Under the pieces are notes generated by a model. That model was not told the DNA's origin. It worked only from the letters and a program-made list of their open reading frames with translations, and did not search any database. From Hyphomicrobiales bacterium (GTDB lineage Bacteria; Pseudomonadota; Alphaproteobacteria; Rhizobiales; Beijerinckiaceae), in NCBI GenBank assembly GCA_947455455.1, contig CANGOE010000028.1, positions 1 through 33,245 of the forward strand: a stretch of DNA of 33,245 nucleotides, written 5' to 3'. Below are positions 17,241-25,539 of the stretch, in pieces (the stretch's first letter is position 1; each line of letters begins with the position of its first letter). The translations under genes and the position numbers were made by a program.

Positions 17241-17891
17241 ATGGATTTGACGGTCAAAATATGCGGATTGCGCACACCCGAAACCCTGCATGCGGCCATT
17301 GAAGCCGGTGCGGATTGGGTCGGCTTTGTGTTTTTCCCCAAATCCCCCCGTCATGTGAGTCTTGAGGATGCAAGGGTTCTGGCCCCGCTGGTGGCGGGAC
17401 ACGTCAAAAAGGTGGCTTTGCTGGTCGATGCCCCCGATGATCTGATTGCAGATGTGATTGCGGCTTTGCAACCCGATTTCCTGCAATTGCACGGGCATGA
17501 AACGCTTGAGCGGGTCAGCGCGATCAAACAGCGCTTCGGCCTGCCGCTGATCAAGGCTGTGGGGATTTCGGATCAGGATGATCTCACCCATGCGCGCGCT
17601 TACGAGAGTCTGGTCGACTGGATGCTCTATGATGCCAAGCCGCCCAAAGAGGCGGTTTTGCCCGGCGGCAACGGGGTCAGCTTTGACTGGACCTTGCTGA
17701 AAGAGGCCGGCAAACAGCATCATTTCATGCTTTCGGGCGGCTTGGATGCGAACAATGTTGCAAACGCGCTTGCGATAACCGGTGCTGCGGGGGTAGACGT
17801 GTCCTCGGGCGTCGAAAGTGCCCCCGGCATCAAAGACCCCATACGGATCAAAGCCTTTATGGCCGCAGTCCGGCAATCGGCGATACAATGA
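17241..17891 (+). CDS. trpF: Phosphoribosylanthranilate isomerase
   Basis: TrpF performs the Amadori rearrangement of phosphoribosyl anthranilate in tryptophan synthesis. The 216-residue beta/alpha barrel opens with [10 protein letters not shown], placing the general base at Cys8. LYDAKPP has the general acid Asp131. The phosphate-binding segments LSGGLDANN and DVSSGVES are in their usual places. I used ATG 17241; a TTG directly before it adds only one residue. There is no Shine-Dalgarno sequence. trpB starts 16 bases after its stop, so the two are surely cotranscribed. TrpC and TrpD are not in the window. Confidence 0.96.
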   Translation: MDLTVKICGLRTPETLHAAIEAGADWVGFVFFPKSPRHVSLEDARVLAPLVAGHVKKVALLVDAPDDLIADVIAALQPDFLQLHGHETLERVSAIKQRFGLPLIKAVGISDQDDLTHARAYESLVDWMLYDAKPPKEAVLPGGNGVSFDWTLLKEAGKQHHFMLSGGLDANNVANALAITGAAGVDVSSGVESAPGIKDPIRIKAFMAAVRQSAIQ

Positions 17892-17907
17892 AAAAGGATG
17901 GTTCAGC

Positions 17908-19125
17908 GTGACTGTGCAAAACCCCAATTCGTTCCGTAACGGTCCTGACGAAACCGGACATTTCGGCCTGTTTGGCGGGCGGTTTGTTGCCGAAACCCTG
18001 ATGCCGCTGATCCTCTCGCTGGAAAAAGCCTATGATGTGGCCAAGAACGACCCGTCCTTTCAGGAGGAAATGCGGTCCTATCTGACCCATTATGTCGGCC
18101 GTCCCAGCCCGCTTTATTATGCCGAACGGCTGACCGAACATCTGGGCGGCGCGAAAATCTATCTCAAGCGCGACGAGCTCAACCATACCGGTGCCCACAA
18201 GATCAACAATGTGATGGGCCAGATCCTGCTGGCCATGCGGATGGGCAAGACCCGCATCATCGCCGAAACCGGTGCAGGCCAGCACGGCGTGGCGACCGCC
18301 ACCGTCTGTGCCCGCTTCGGGCTGAAATGCATCGTCTATATGGGTGCGGTCGATGTCGAGCGGCAAAAGCCCAACGTGTTCCGCATGAAAATGCTGGGCG
18401 CGGAAGTGGTGCCGGTGGTGTCGGGGGCCAAGACCCTGAAAGACGCGATGAACGAGGCCCTGCGCGACTGGGTGTCGAATGTCGAAGATACGTTTTATTG
18501 CATCGGCACTGCGGCGGGTCCGCATCCCTATCCGGCAATGGTGCGCGATTTCCAATGCGTGATCGGCCGCGAGGCGCGCGAACAGATGCTGGAACGCGAA
18601 GGCCGCCTGCCCAATTCGATCATTGCCTGCATCGGTGGCGGCTCCAATGCGATCGGCCTGTTCCATCCGTTCCTCGATGACAAGGATGTCATGATTTACG
18701 GGGTGGAAGCGGCGGGTCATGGTCTGTCCTCGGGCGCGCATGCGGCCTCGCTGACCGGCGGCCGTCCGGGCGTGTTGCACGGCAACCGGACCTATCTGCT
18801 GATGGATGATGACGGCCAGATTGCCGAAGCACATTCGATTTCGGCGGGTCTCGATTATCCCGGCATTGGCCCCGAACATTCCTGGCTCCATGACATCGGG
18901 CGTGTGAACTATATTTCGGCCACCGACACCGAAGCACTGGAAGCCTTCCAGTTGTTGTCGAAGCTGGAAGGGATCATTCCGGCGCTTGAACCCGCTCATG
19001 CCATCGCCAAAGTGTGCGAAATCGCACCAAAACTGCCGAAAGACCATCTGATGATCGTCAATATGTGCGGTCGCGGTGACAAGGATATTTTCACAGTGGC
19101 CGAACATCTCGGCGGAATGGATTGA
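17908..19125 (+). CDS. trpB: Tryptophan synthase beta chain
   Basis: TrpB joins indole and serine by PLP chemistry and is the partner of TrpA. The 405-residue protein carries [11 protein letters not shown] with PLP lysine Lys98, ETGAGQHG with catalytic Glu120 (22 residues later, as Lys87/Glu109 in Salmonella), the phosphate-binding loop [10 protein letters not shown], and the C-terminal [11 protein letters not shown] 17908 preceded by aagga was chosen. The open frame extends upstream into trpF but without family similarity. A strong terminator follows the stop codon before trpA. Confidence 0.97.
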   Translation: MTVQNPNSFRNGPDETGHFGLFGGRFVAETLMPLILSLEKAYDVAKNDPSFQEEMRSYLTHYVGRPSPLYYAERLTEHLGGAKIYLKRDELNHTGAHKINNVMGQILLAMRMGKTRIIAETGAGQHGVATATVCARFGLKCIVYMGAVDVERQKPNVFRMKMLGAEVVPVVSGAKTLKDAMNEALRDWVSNVEDTFYCIGTAAGPHPYPAMVRDFQCVIGREAREQMLEREGRLPNSIIACIGGGSNAIGLFHPFLDDKDVMIYGVEAAGHGLSSGAHAASLTGGRPGVLHGNRTYLLMDDDGQIAEAHSISAGLDYPGIGPEHSWLHDIGRVNYISATDTEALEAFQLLSKLEGIIPALEPAHAIAKVCEIAPKLPKDHLMIVNMCGRGDKDIFTVAEHLGGMD

Positions 19126-19135
19126 GTCGGGAACC

Positions 19136-19173
19136 GGCAGGATGAGGCATTGCGGTGCCTGTCCTGCCTTTTT
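19136..19173 (+). terminator. Strong intrinsic terminator between trpB and trpA
   Basis: Outer stem ggcagga (19136-19142) pairs with tcctgcc (19162-19168), and an inner stem aggca (19145-19149) pairs with tgcct (19156-19160). Five T residues (19169-19173) follow. It begins 11 bases after the trpB stop. Confidence 0.85.
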
Positions 19174-19210
19174 ACTCCCACTTTCCCGCGCTCCATGGTA
19201 GTGAGACAGC

Positions 19211-20038
19211 ATGACAACACGCATTGAAAACCGTTTCGCGAAAGTTCGCGCCGAACACCGCGCCGCTCTGGTCACCTTTGTGATGGGGGGCGATCCCGAT
19301 CCCGAAAGCTCGTTCGAGATCATCAAGGCCCTGCCAGCGGCAGGCGCGGATCTGATCGAGATCGGCATGCCCTTTACCGATCCGATGGCCGATGGTCCGG
19401 CCATTCAGGCGGCGGGGTTGAGGGCATTGGCCGCGGGCCAGACCCTGATCAAGACATTGGCTCTGGTGTCGCGCTTCCGGCAGGGTGATAGCGAGACCCC
19501 GATCATCCTGATGGGTTACTTCAACCCGATCTATATCTACGGTGTCGAGCGCTTCATTGCCGATGCCCTCAAAGCGGGTGTCGACGGTCTGATCGTTGTC
19601 GATCTGCCGCCCGAAGAAGATGCCGAATTGTGCAAACCCGCACTGGATGCTGGCCTGAACTTCATCCGATTGGCGACACCCACCACCGATGATGCGCGTC
19701 TGCCGAAAGTGCTGACCAATACATCGGGGTTTGTTTATTATGTGTCGGTGACCGGCATTACCGGTTCGGCGATCAGCGACCATTCGCAGGTGGCCTCTTC
19801 CGTGGCACGGATCAAGTCGCATACCGCTTTGCCGGTCGTGGTCGGCTTCGGTGTCAAGAATGCCGAAACCGCCGAAACCGTCGCCCGTGGGGCCGATGGG
19901 GTTGTGGTCGGTTCGGCACTGGTCGAAGCCGTGCGGCTGTCGCTTGTCGATGGCAAGGCCACGGCCAAGACCGTGCCTGCGGTGACGGGTCTGGTCGGGG
20001 AATTGATCGAAGGTATTCGCCGCGTTCACAAGTCTTAA
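19211..20038 (+). CDS. trpA: Tryptophan synthase alpha chain
   Basis: TrpA cleaves indole-3-glycerol phosphate and passes indole through a tunnel to TrpB. The 275-residue barrel has [16 protein letters not shown] with catalytic Glu50 and Asp61 (Glu49/Asp60 in Salmonella), [10 protein letters not shown], and the phosphate-binding GFGVKNAET and VVGSALV. ATG 19211 has only a weak upstream gagac. The 85-base gap to trpB contains a terminator, unlike the usual close or overlapping trpB-trpA junction, so expression must rely on read-through or a local promoter. accD starts 37 bases downstream. Confidence 0.97.
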   Translation: MTTRIENRFAKVRAEHRAALVTFVMGGDPDPESSFEIIKALPAAGADLIEIGMPFTDPMADGPAIQAAGLRALAAGQTLIKTLALVSRFRQGDSETPIILMGYFNPIYIYGVERFIADALKAGVDGLIVVDLPPEEDAELCKPALDAGLNFIRLATPTTDDARLPKVLTNTSGFVYYVSVTGITGSAISDHSQVASSVARIKSHTALPVVVGFGVKNAETAETVARGADGVVVGSALVEAVRLSLVDGKATAKTVPAVTGLVGELIEGIRRVHKS

Positions 20039-20075
20039 ACCGGATTTGTGACCATCAGGCAGAGGGATTGCGCGC

Positions 20076-20933
20076 ATGAACTGGATTTCCAACGTTGTTC
20101 CGCCCAAAATCCGGTCGTTTTTGCGCCGTGATACGCCGGAAAATTTGTGGATCAAGTGCCCCGAAAGCGGACAATTGGTGTTCCACAAGGATGTGGAAGC
20201 CAATCTGTTTGTGATCCCGTCCTCCGATTACCATATGCGGATGACAGCCACCCAACGTCTGGCCAGCATGTTCGATGACGGCCAGTACGAGACCATATCT
20301 TTGCCGGATGTTCCGGCCGATCCGCTGAAATTCCGTGACGAAAAGCGCTATGCCGACCGTATCCGCGATGCCCGTTCCAAAACCTCTCAGACCGATGCCG
20401 TCAAAGTCGGCCACGGACGGGTTGAAGGCCAGCATCTGACCATCGGCGTGCAGGATTTCGACTTCATGGGTGGTTCGCTCGGCATGGCGGCGGGCGAGGC
20501 GGTGGTGACGGGGCTTGAAACGGCCGTGTCACGGCGCACGCCTTTTGTCATGTTTGCGGCTTCGGGTGGTGCGCGGATGCAGGAAGGCATGTTCTCGCTG
20601 ATGCAGATGCCCCGCACGACCATTGCGGTGCGCCGCCTGCGCGAAGCCCGCCTGCCCTATATCGTGGTGCTGACCAATCCGACGACAGGGGGTGTGACAG
20701 CCTCTTATGCCATGCTCGGCGATGTGCATATTGCCGAACCCGGTGCGCTGATCGGCTTTGCAGGACCACGGGTGATCGAACAGACCATCCGCGAGAAATT
20801 GCCCGAAGGGTTCCAGCGGTCGGAATATCTGCGTGATCACGGCATGGTTGATCTGGTTGTGCACCGGCGGGACATGAAGGCCACCGTGGCACGGATCTGT
20901 CGCCTGCTGACCGATCGCTCGGTAGCGGCTTGA
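20076..20933 (+). CDS. accD: Acetyl-CoA carboxylase carboxyltransferase subunit beta (without complete zinc ribbon)
   Basis: AccD with AccA transfers the carboxyl group from biotin to acetyl-CoA, forming malonyl-CoA for fatty acid synthesis. The 285-residue protein has the crotonase-like core with [12 protein letters not shown] and [16 protein letters not shown], the CoA-binding region. Its N-terminal segment aligns with the four-cysteine zinc ribbon of E. coli AccD but keeps only the first cysteine (KCPESGQ). The last two ligands read VIPSSDYH. Rhizobial AccD proteins, as I recall, show the same loss, so this is lineage-typical, not decay. In many relatives folC follows; here a penicillin-binding protein follows. 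Confidence 0.96.
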   Translation: MNWISNVVPPKIRSFLRRDTPENLWIKCPESGQLVFHKDVEANLFVIPSSDYHMRMTATQRLASMFDDGQYETISLPDVPADPLKFRDEKRYADRIRDARSKTSQTDAVKVGHGRVEGQHLTIGVQDFDFMGGSLGMAAGEAVVTGLETAVSRRTPFVMFAASGGARMQEGMFSLMQMPRTTIAVRRLREARLPYIVVLTNPTTGGVTASYAMLGDVHIAEPGALIGFAGPRVIEQTIREKLPEGFQRSEYLRDHGMVDLVVHRRDMKATVARICRLLTDRSVAA

Positions 20934-20956
20934 ACGGCCCAAACCTTTACGAATCC

Positions 20957-20971
20957 TTAATTTTGCCTTGA
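20957..20971 (+). promoter_or_regulatory. Candidate CtrA-like box before the penicillin-binding protein
   Basis: TTAA-N7-TTGA, 7 of 8 bases of the CtrA full-site consensus TTAA-N7-TTAA, lies 33 bases before the start codon. CATAAT at 20978-20983 could be a -10 element. The match is short and could occur by chance. A DivL homologue in the same window shows the CtrA pathway probably exists in this organism. Confidence 0.25.
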
Positions 20972-21003
20972 TAGACTCATAATCCGTTACAGTTGCCGCG
21001 GGC

Positions 21004-23529
21004 ATGGGACACGAGATGATCAAAGGGGGGCGTGATCGGTCGACAGGGCAGGGCGGCGCAAGCCATTCCTCCTCTGATATCAGGCTGACTGCGCGGGATC
21101 GCTCGGTTGTTTCAAGCCGGTCCGGTTCTGCCAAACCCTCCCCGCGCCAGGCGCAGAGCGATCCCGATGAGGATGCCCCTGAGCCGAAACGGGCAGGATC
21201 GGCTAAATCTCCTTCCGCTAAATCCCCTTCCGGCAAAAATTCCCCAGACCGGGATCCTTCAGGCAAGAAGCGGAGCCGAAGTGCCGCGCGCCGTCCGGTG
21301 TCGTGGCTGGGGCGGCTGTTCTACTGGTCGGTGGTCGCCTCGATCTGGGGTTTTATCGCGGTGGCGGGTCTGGTGGTCTATCATGCGGCCAAATTGCCGC
21401 CGATCGACCAGTTGAGCGTCCCCAAACGCCCTCCCAATATTGCCATCATGGCGGTTGATGGCACGCTGGTGGCCAATCGCGGTGAAATGGGCGGGCGCAC
21501 CATGCAACTGGCAGAATTGCCGCCTTATTTGCCCAAAGCCTTTGTGTCGATCGAGGATCGGCGCTTTTACGACCATTTCGGCATTGATCCGATCGGGATT
21601 GCCCGCGCCATGCTCCGCAATATCATGAGTGCGGGCGGCCATTTGCAGGGCGGTTCGACCCTGACACAGCAATTGGCCAAAAACCTGTTTCTGACACAGG
21701 AGCGCACCGCCTCGCGCAAGATACAGGAAGCGATTCTGGCTCTGTGGCTGGAGCGCAACTATTCCAAGGACCAGATTCTCGAACTCTATCTCAACCGGGT
21801 CTATTTCGGGTCTGGCGCTTACGGGGTGGAAGCGGCCGCCCAACGCTATTTCGGCAAATCGGCCAAACTGGTGAGCTTGGCGGAAGCCGCCATTCTGGGC
21901 GGGCTGGTGCAGTCGCCTTCGCGGCTGGCTCCCAACCGCAACCCGACCGGCGCACAGGCCCGTGCCGAACTGGTGCTGGCGGCCATGCAACGCGAAGGCT
22001 ATGTCAGCGAGGACATGGTCAAACTGGCCCAGGCCAATCCCGCCAAGGCCAATCGCGCCAGCGGCGCAGGCTCGTCCAATTATGCGGCTGATTATGTCAT
22101 GGATGTGCTGGATGATTTCATCGGCACGCTCGACAAGGATGTGATTGTCACCACCACGCTTGATCCTGCTTTGCAGAGCATGGGCGAAAGGGCATTGGTG
22201 GACGAGCTGATGCAACGCGGCGAGAAATTCGGGGTCAGTCAGGGGGCCTTTGTCGCCATGACACCGGATGGCGCGATCAAGGCGCTGGTGGGTGGTAAAT
22301 CCTATGCGGAAAGCCAGTTCAACCGCGTGATAGCCGCCAAACGCCAGCCCGGCTCGTCCTTCAAACCGATTGTGTTCCTGACGGCGCTGGAGCGCGGATT
22401 GACACCCGATACAATCCGCGACGATGCGCCCTTGTCGATCAAGGGATGGAACCCCGAAAACTATTCGCGCAAATATGCGGGTCCGGTCTCGTTGAAAAAC
22501 GCATTGGCACAATCGCTCAATACGGTCTCGGTGCGTCTGTGTCTGGAAGTCGGCCCCAGAGCCGTGATTTCGACAGCGGCGCGATTGGGCATCCGCTCGA
22601 AACTCGAACCCAACGCTTCGATTGCCTTGGGGACTTCCGAAGTCAGCCCGCTCGAACTGGTGGGGGCCTATGCCAGCTTTGCCAATGGCGGGCTTGGCGT
22701 GTTGCCCTATGTGATCACCGAGGTCAAAACCCGCGAGGGCGAAAGGGTCTATGCCCGCAGTGGCGGCGGTATCGGGCGGGTCATTTCAGCCGAGCATGTC
22801 GGCATGATGAATGTGATGATGCACGAAACCATGGTGACCGGAACGGCACGCAAAGCCACGATTCCCGGTTGGGAAACCGCAGGAAAGACAGGCACGAGCC
22901 AGGACTTCCGCGATGCGTGGTTTGTCGGCTATACCTCGACCATGGTGGCGGGTATCTGGCTTGGCAATGATGACGGATCGCCGACCAAACATTTGTCGGG
23001 GGCCACATTGCCGACCGACATCTGGCAGAAATTCATGCTGGGGGCGCTCAAAGGCACGCAACCCCAGCCCTTGCCGGGGCTGAATTCAAACTGGTCACTC
23101 GATATTCCGGCTTTGTTGGGACTGTCCTCCAAGGATGAGCCACCGCCTGCCGACGAGCCGATGGTGGAGCCATCGCGGGGCAGAAACGAGCCGGTGCGCA
23201 CGCCGGCCTTGCCGCAATCCAATCTGGTGCCACCGGCTTCGATCCCTGTGGCTTCCTCTCCTGCGGCGCCTGTCCCGCCTGCTTCGATGCCGCAAGTGCC
23301 GGTTCCCCCTCCTGTCCGTTCCAATGGCGAGGGACGGCCTTTGCAGATCGTGCCGCAATCGCCTGCAGGGTCTGTGATGGCCCCGCCGCAAGATGTCAGG
23401 ACACCTGTCAGCAGGCCGCTGGACCCGCGTGAATTGCGTCCCCCCGCAATGGTGGGCGGCGGCAACGAGGTCCAGCGTGCACCGGTGCGGCGCGAGCCCT
23501 CGGTGCTTGACCGTTTATTTGGCGGTTGA
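21004..23529 (+). CDS. Class A penicillin-binding protein, PBP1A family (glycosyltransferase and transpeptidase)
   Basis: This bifunctional enzyme polymerises and cross-links peptidoglycan at the periplasmic face. The 841-residue protein begins with a basic, Ser/Pro/Lys-rich cytoplasmic tail of about 95 residues. A membrane anchor follows at about 100-125. The GT51 domain has EDRRFYDHFGID (catalytic Glu184) and GGSTLTQQLAKNL. The transpeptidase domain has Ser451-x-x-Lys454 in PGSSFKP, Ser504-Leu-Asn506, and Lys628-Thr-Gly in GKTGTSQD. The last 120 residues are proline-rich and probably disordered in the periplasm. ATG 21016 is an alternative start. The 3' end overlaps the convergent transporter gene by 15 bases. 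Proteins of this kind are named PBP1A, mrcA or ponA; I cannot pick between paralogues. Confidence 0.93.
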   Translation: MGHEMIKGGRDRSTGQGGASHSSSDIRLTARDRSVVSSRSGSAKPSPRQAQSDPDEDAPEPKRAGSAKSPSAKSPSGKNSPDRDPSGKKRSRSAARRPVSWLGRLFYWSVVASIWGFIAVAGLVVYHAAKLPPIDQLSVPKRPPNIAIMAVDGTLVANRGEMGGRTMQLAELPPYLPKAFVSIEDRRFYDHFGIDPIGIARAMLRNIMSAGGHLQGGSTLTQQLAKNLFLTQERTASRKIQEAILALWLERNYSKDQILELYLNRVYFGSGAYGVEAAAQRYFGKSAKLVSLAEAAILGGLVQSPSRLAPNRNPTGAQARAELVLAAMQREGYVSEDMVKLAQANPAKANRASGAGSSNYAADYVMDVLDDFIGTLDKDVIVTTTLDPALQSMGERALVDELMQRGEKFGVSQGAFVAMTPDGAIKALVGGKSYAESQFNRVIAAKRQPGSSFKPIVFLTALERGLTPDTIRDDAPLSIKGWNPENYSRKYAGPVSLKNALAQSLNTVSVRLCLEVGPRAVISTAARLGIRSKLEPNASIALGTSEVSPLELVGAYASFANGGLGVLPYVITEVKTREGERVYARSGGGIGRVISAEHVGMMNVMMHETMVTGTARKATIPGWETAGKTGTSQDFRDAWFVGYTSTMVAGIWLGNDDGSPTKHLSGATLPTDIWQKFMLGALKGTQPQPLPGLNSNWSLDIPALLGLSSKDEPPPADEPMVEPSRGRNEPVRTPALPQSNLVPPASIPVASSPAAPVPPASMPQVPVPPPVRSNGEGRPLQIVPQSPAGSVMAPPQDVRTPVSRPLDPRELRPPAMVGGGNEVQRAPVRREPSVLDRLFGG

Positions 23530-24720
23530 GCCAGCCGGCAGGCGGACCATCATCCGGTGGACCAGCAGTGCGGAGCCTCCCAGAACCAGAATCAGTGCCG
23601 GCAAAGGCAGGGCCGAGCCCCAATCCAGCATTTGTCCCAACAGGGTGCCGACAAGGGCGGCCATGGTCATCTGGATCAGGCCGAGCAGGGAGGAGGCCGC
23701 TCCCGCCCGTTCAGGGAAGGGAGTCATCGCGCCAGCCATCGATTGCGGCATGACCAAGCCGACACCCATGGTGTAGAGCGTCATCGGCAACATGATTTCG
23801 AGCGCGGAACCGGGACCGAACAGCACGGCCAGCATCATGGCACTGCCCCCGCCTGCCAGCGCCAGCACGCCCAGACCGATCGTCCTGTCCAGACCCAGAC
23901 GGCTGACCGCGCGTTGGGCGATCAGCGTGCCGGTCATAAAGCCCAACACGACGAAGGAAAACACCATGCTGAAACCCATTACGCTCAGGCCGTAGACTTT
24001 TTGCAAGACGAAGGACGAGCCGGAAATGAAGGTGAATAATCCGCTATAGGCCAAAGCCGACAGGCTGACATAAAAGCGGTAGCGCGGATGCTGTAAGAGC
24101 ACTTTGAAACCATTGAGGATCGAGCGCAACGAGACGGCATGGGGCGAGCGTTCGCGCAGGGTCTCCGGCAACATCAGGATAACAATCGTACCCAAGGCGA
24201 TCCCGAACAGCGCTGTGGCGTAGAAATTCGACCGCCAGCCGAAAACGGTTTCCAGCACTCCGCCCAGCAAGGGGGCGAGCGCAGGCACCAGACCCATCAC
24301 GGTGCCCATGCGGGACAATTCGCGTCCGGCACGAGGGCCCTCGTAAAGATCGCGGACAATGGCACGCCCCAGCACAATCGGGCCGGATGCGCCGAGAGCC
24401 TGGAAAAAGCGTCCGACAATCAGCCAGGACATGGCCGGTGCAAAGGCGCAGGCCAGCGAGGCGGCGATAAACAGCGCCATGCCGGCCAGCAATACCGGTT
24501 TGCGGCCCAACCGGTCCGACAGCGGACCATAAAAAATCTGACCGCCGGCAAAGCCGAACAGAAAGGCCGAAAGGGTCATTTGCGCCGCCGCGCTGTCACT
24601 GCCCAGTGTCGAGGCAATGGCGGGCAGGGAGGGCAGATACATGTCGGTTGATAGCGGCCCCAAAGCTGTCAAAAACGCCAGCAGGGCTGTCAAAGCCAGA
24701 GTATCGGGGTGCAAAAACAT
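23515..24720 (-). CDS. Bcr/CflA family multidrug efflux transporter (MFS)
   Basis: The 401-residue protein has the hydrophobic pattern of about 12 membrane helices. It carries the Bcr/CflA signature PLSTDMYLPSLPAI in helix 1 and the MFS motif A GPLSDRLGRKPVLL between helices 2 and 3. Family members are proton-driven exporters of drugs such as bicyclomycin, sulfonamides or chloramphenicol, or of dipeptides; the substrate here is unknown. I chose the internal ATG 24720, preceded by gaaagag, instead of a longer frame whose extra 16 residues overlap the upstream metallopeptidase gene and are not membrane-like. It lies 19 bases after that gene and is probably in the same transcript. Confidence 0.88.
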   Translation of the reverse strand: MFLHPDTLALTALLAFLTALGPLSTDMYLPSLPAIASTLGSDSAAAQMTLSAFLFGFAGGQIFYGPLSDRLGRKPVLLAGMALFIAASLACAFAPAMSWLIVGRFFQALGASGPIVLGRAIVRDLYEGPRAGRELSRMGTVMGLVPALAPLLGGVLETVFGWRSNFYATALFGIALGTIVILMLPETLRERSPHAVSLRSILNGFKVLLQHPRYRFYVSLSALAYSGLFTFISGSSFVLQKVYGLSVMGFSMVFSFVVLGFMTGTLIAQRAVSRLGLDRTIGLGVLALAGGGSAMMLAVLFGPGSALEIMLPMTLYTMGVGLVMPQSMAGAMTPFPERAGAASSLLGLIQMTMAALVGTLLGQMLDWGSALPLPALILVLGGSALLVHRMMVRLPAGSTAK

Positions 24721-24739
24721 GGTCGGCTCTTTCGTGCGG

Positions 24740-25486
24740 TTAGCCGTAATGGTGCAGGCTTGTGCCATGGCTTTTCAGCCATGCCTCGGCCCGTTCGACA
24801 TCCGGTGTCATGCTGTTTAGCAAACGCCAGTATCGGGAGGAATGATTCATTTCACGCCGATGCGCAATTTCATGGGCGGCAAGATAATCGAGCACAAAAG
24901 GCGGGGCCATGATCAGCCGCCACGAGAAATTCAGCGCGCCTTGCGACGAGCACGAACCCCAGCGGCTTTTGGTGTCACGCAAGGTGATGCCCTTGACGCT
25001 GACATCGATCATCTGCGCATAGCGCGCAACCGCCAGATCGAGATCGCGCAGGGCTTCGCGCTTGAGAAAATCTTTCAACCGGCGCGCCATAAAGGCCGGA
25101 TCGCCGGGAATGGCCAGACAGGCTGTGCCGTCATCATCCACCTGCACCAGAATTTTGGCTCCACGCCCGCCGATGGCGCGCAGAAGATGCGGTTCGCCGC
25201 GCAAGGGCACCCGATTGCCGTCGATAAAGGGAACGGTTTGCGGCAGGCGGGCCAGTCGCGTGGCAATCCAGCCGCCGTGCCGTTTGGCAAAATCGATGGC
25301 GGTGGCCAGATCGGCTTTGATCGGCATGGTCAGGACCACGGCACGGGTGGCCAGTGAAATCCGCAAACCATAACGGCGCGCCTTGGCACTGCGTTTCAGG
25401 GTCACCTGATAACGGGCCTGTAAATGCTCAACCTCGATCACCGCAGGGTCGGGTTGCTTTGAGGGACGAAGCAGACGGAGAATCAT
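24740..25486 (-). CDS. YgjP-like M48-family zinc metallopeptidase (DUF45)
   Basis: The 248-residue protein ends in the YgjP/WLM-type domain: SRWGSCSSQGALNFSWRL, then the zinc site HEIAHRREMNHS with His205, Glu206, His209 and third ligand His215. No signal peptide or membrane segment is visible, so it is likely cytosolic. Its physiological substrate is not established to my knowledge; family members are often simply called SprT/YgjP-like. The start ATG 25486 comes directly after the U-tract of a terminator that ends the upstream phaZ transcript. Thus its only purine-rich upstream sequence is inside the hairpin stem. Translation may depend on read-through and hairpin melting, or the real start may lie further in. 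Confidence 0.87.
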   Translation of the reverse strand: MILRLLRPSKQPDPAVIEVEHLQARYQVTLKRSAKARRYGLRISLATRAVVLTMPIKADLATAIDFAKRHGGWIATRLARLPQTVPFIDGNRVPLRGEPHLLRAIGGRGAKILVQVDDDGTACLAIPGDPAFMARRLKDFLKREALRDLDLAVARYAQMIDVSVKGITLRDTKSRWGSCSSQGALNFSWRLIMAPPFVLDYLAAHEIAHRREMNHSSRYWRLLNSMTPDVERAEAWLKSHGTSLHHYG

Positions 25487-25516
25487 GAAAAAAGCCTGCG
25501 GGATCGCCGCAGGCTT
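25487..25516 (-). terminator. Intrinsic terminator after phaZ
   Basis: On the minus strand a perfect 10-bp stem (25516-25507 with 25501-25492, aagcctgcgg/ccgcaggctt) is followed by a T tract reaching 25488. The tract directly abuts the ATG of the next gene. Confidence 0.85.
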
Positions 25517-25539
25517 GTCATCAAAAAAACGATAAGATT

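Noticed and set aside
17857-19404. 515-codon minus-strand open frame opposite trpB-trpA
   Set aside because: It crosses two firmly identified genes and their terminator and has no domain signature.
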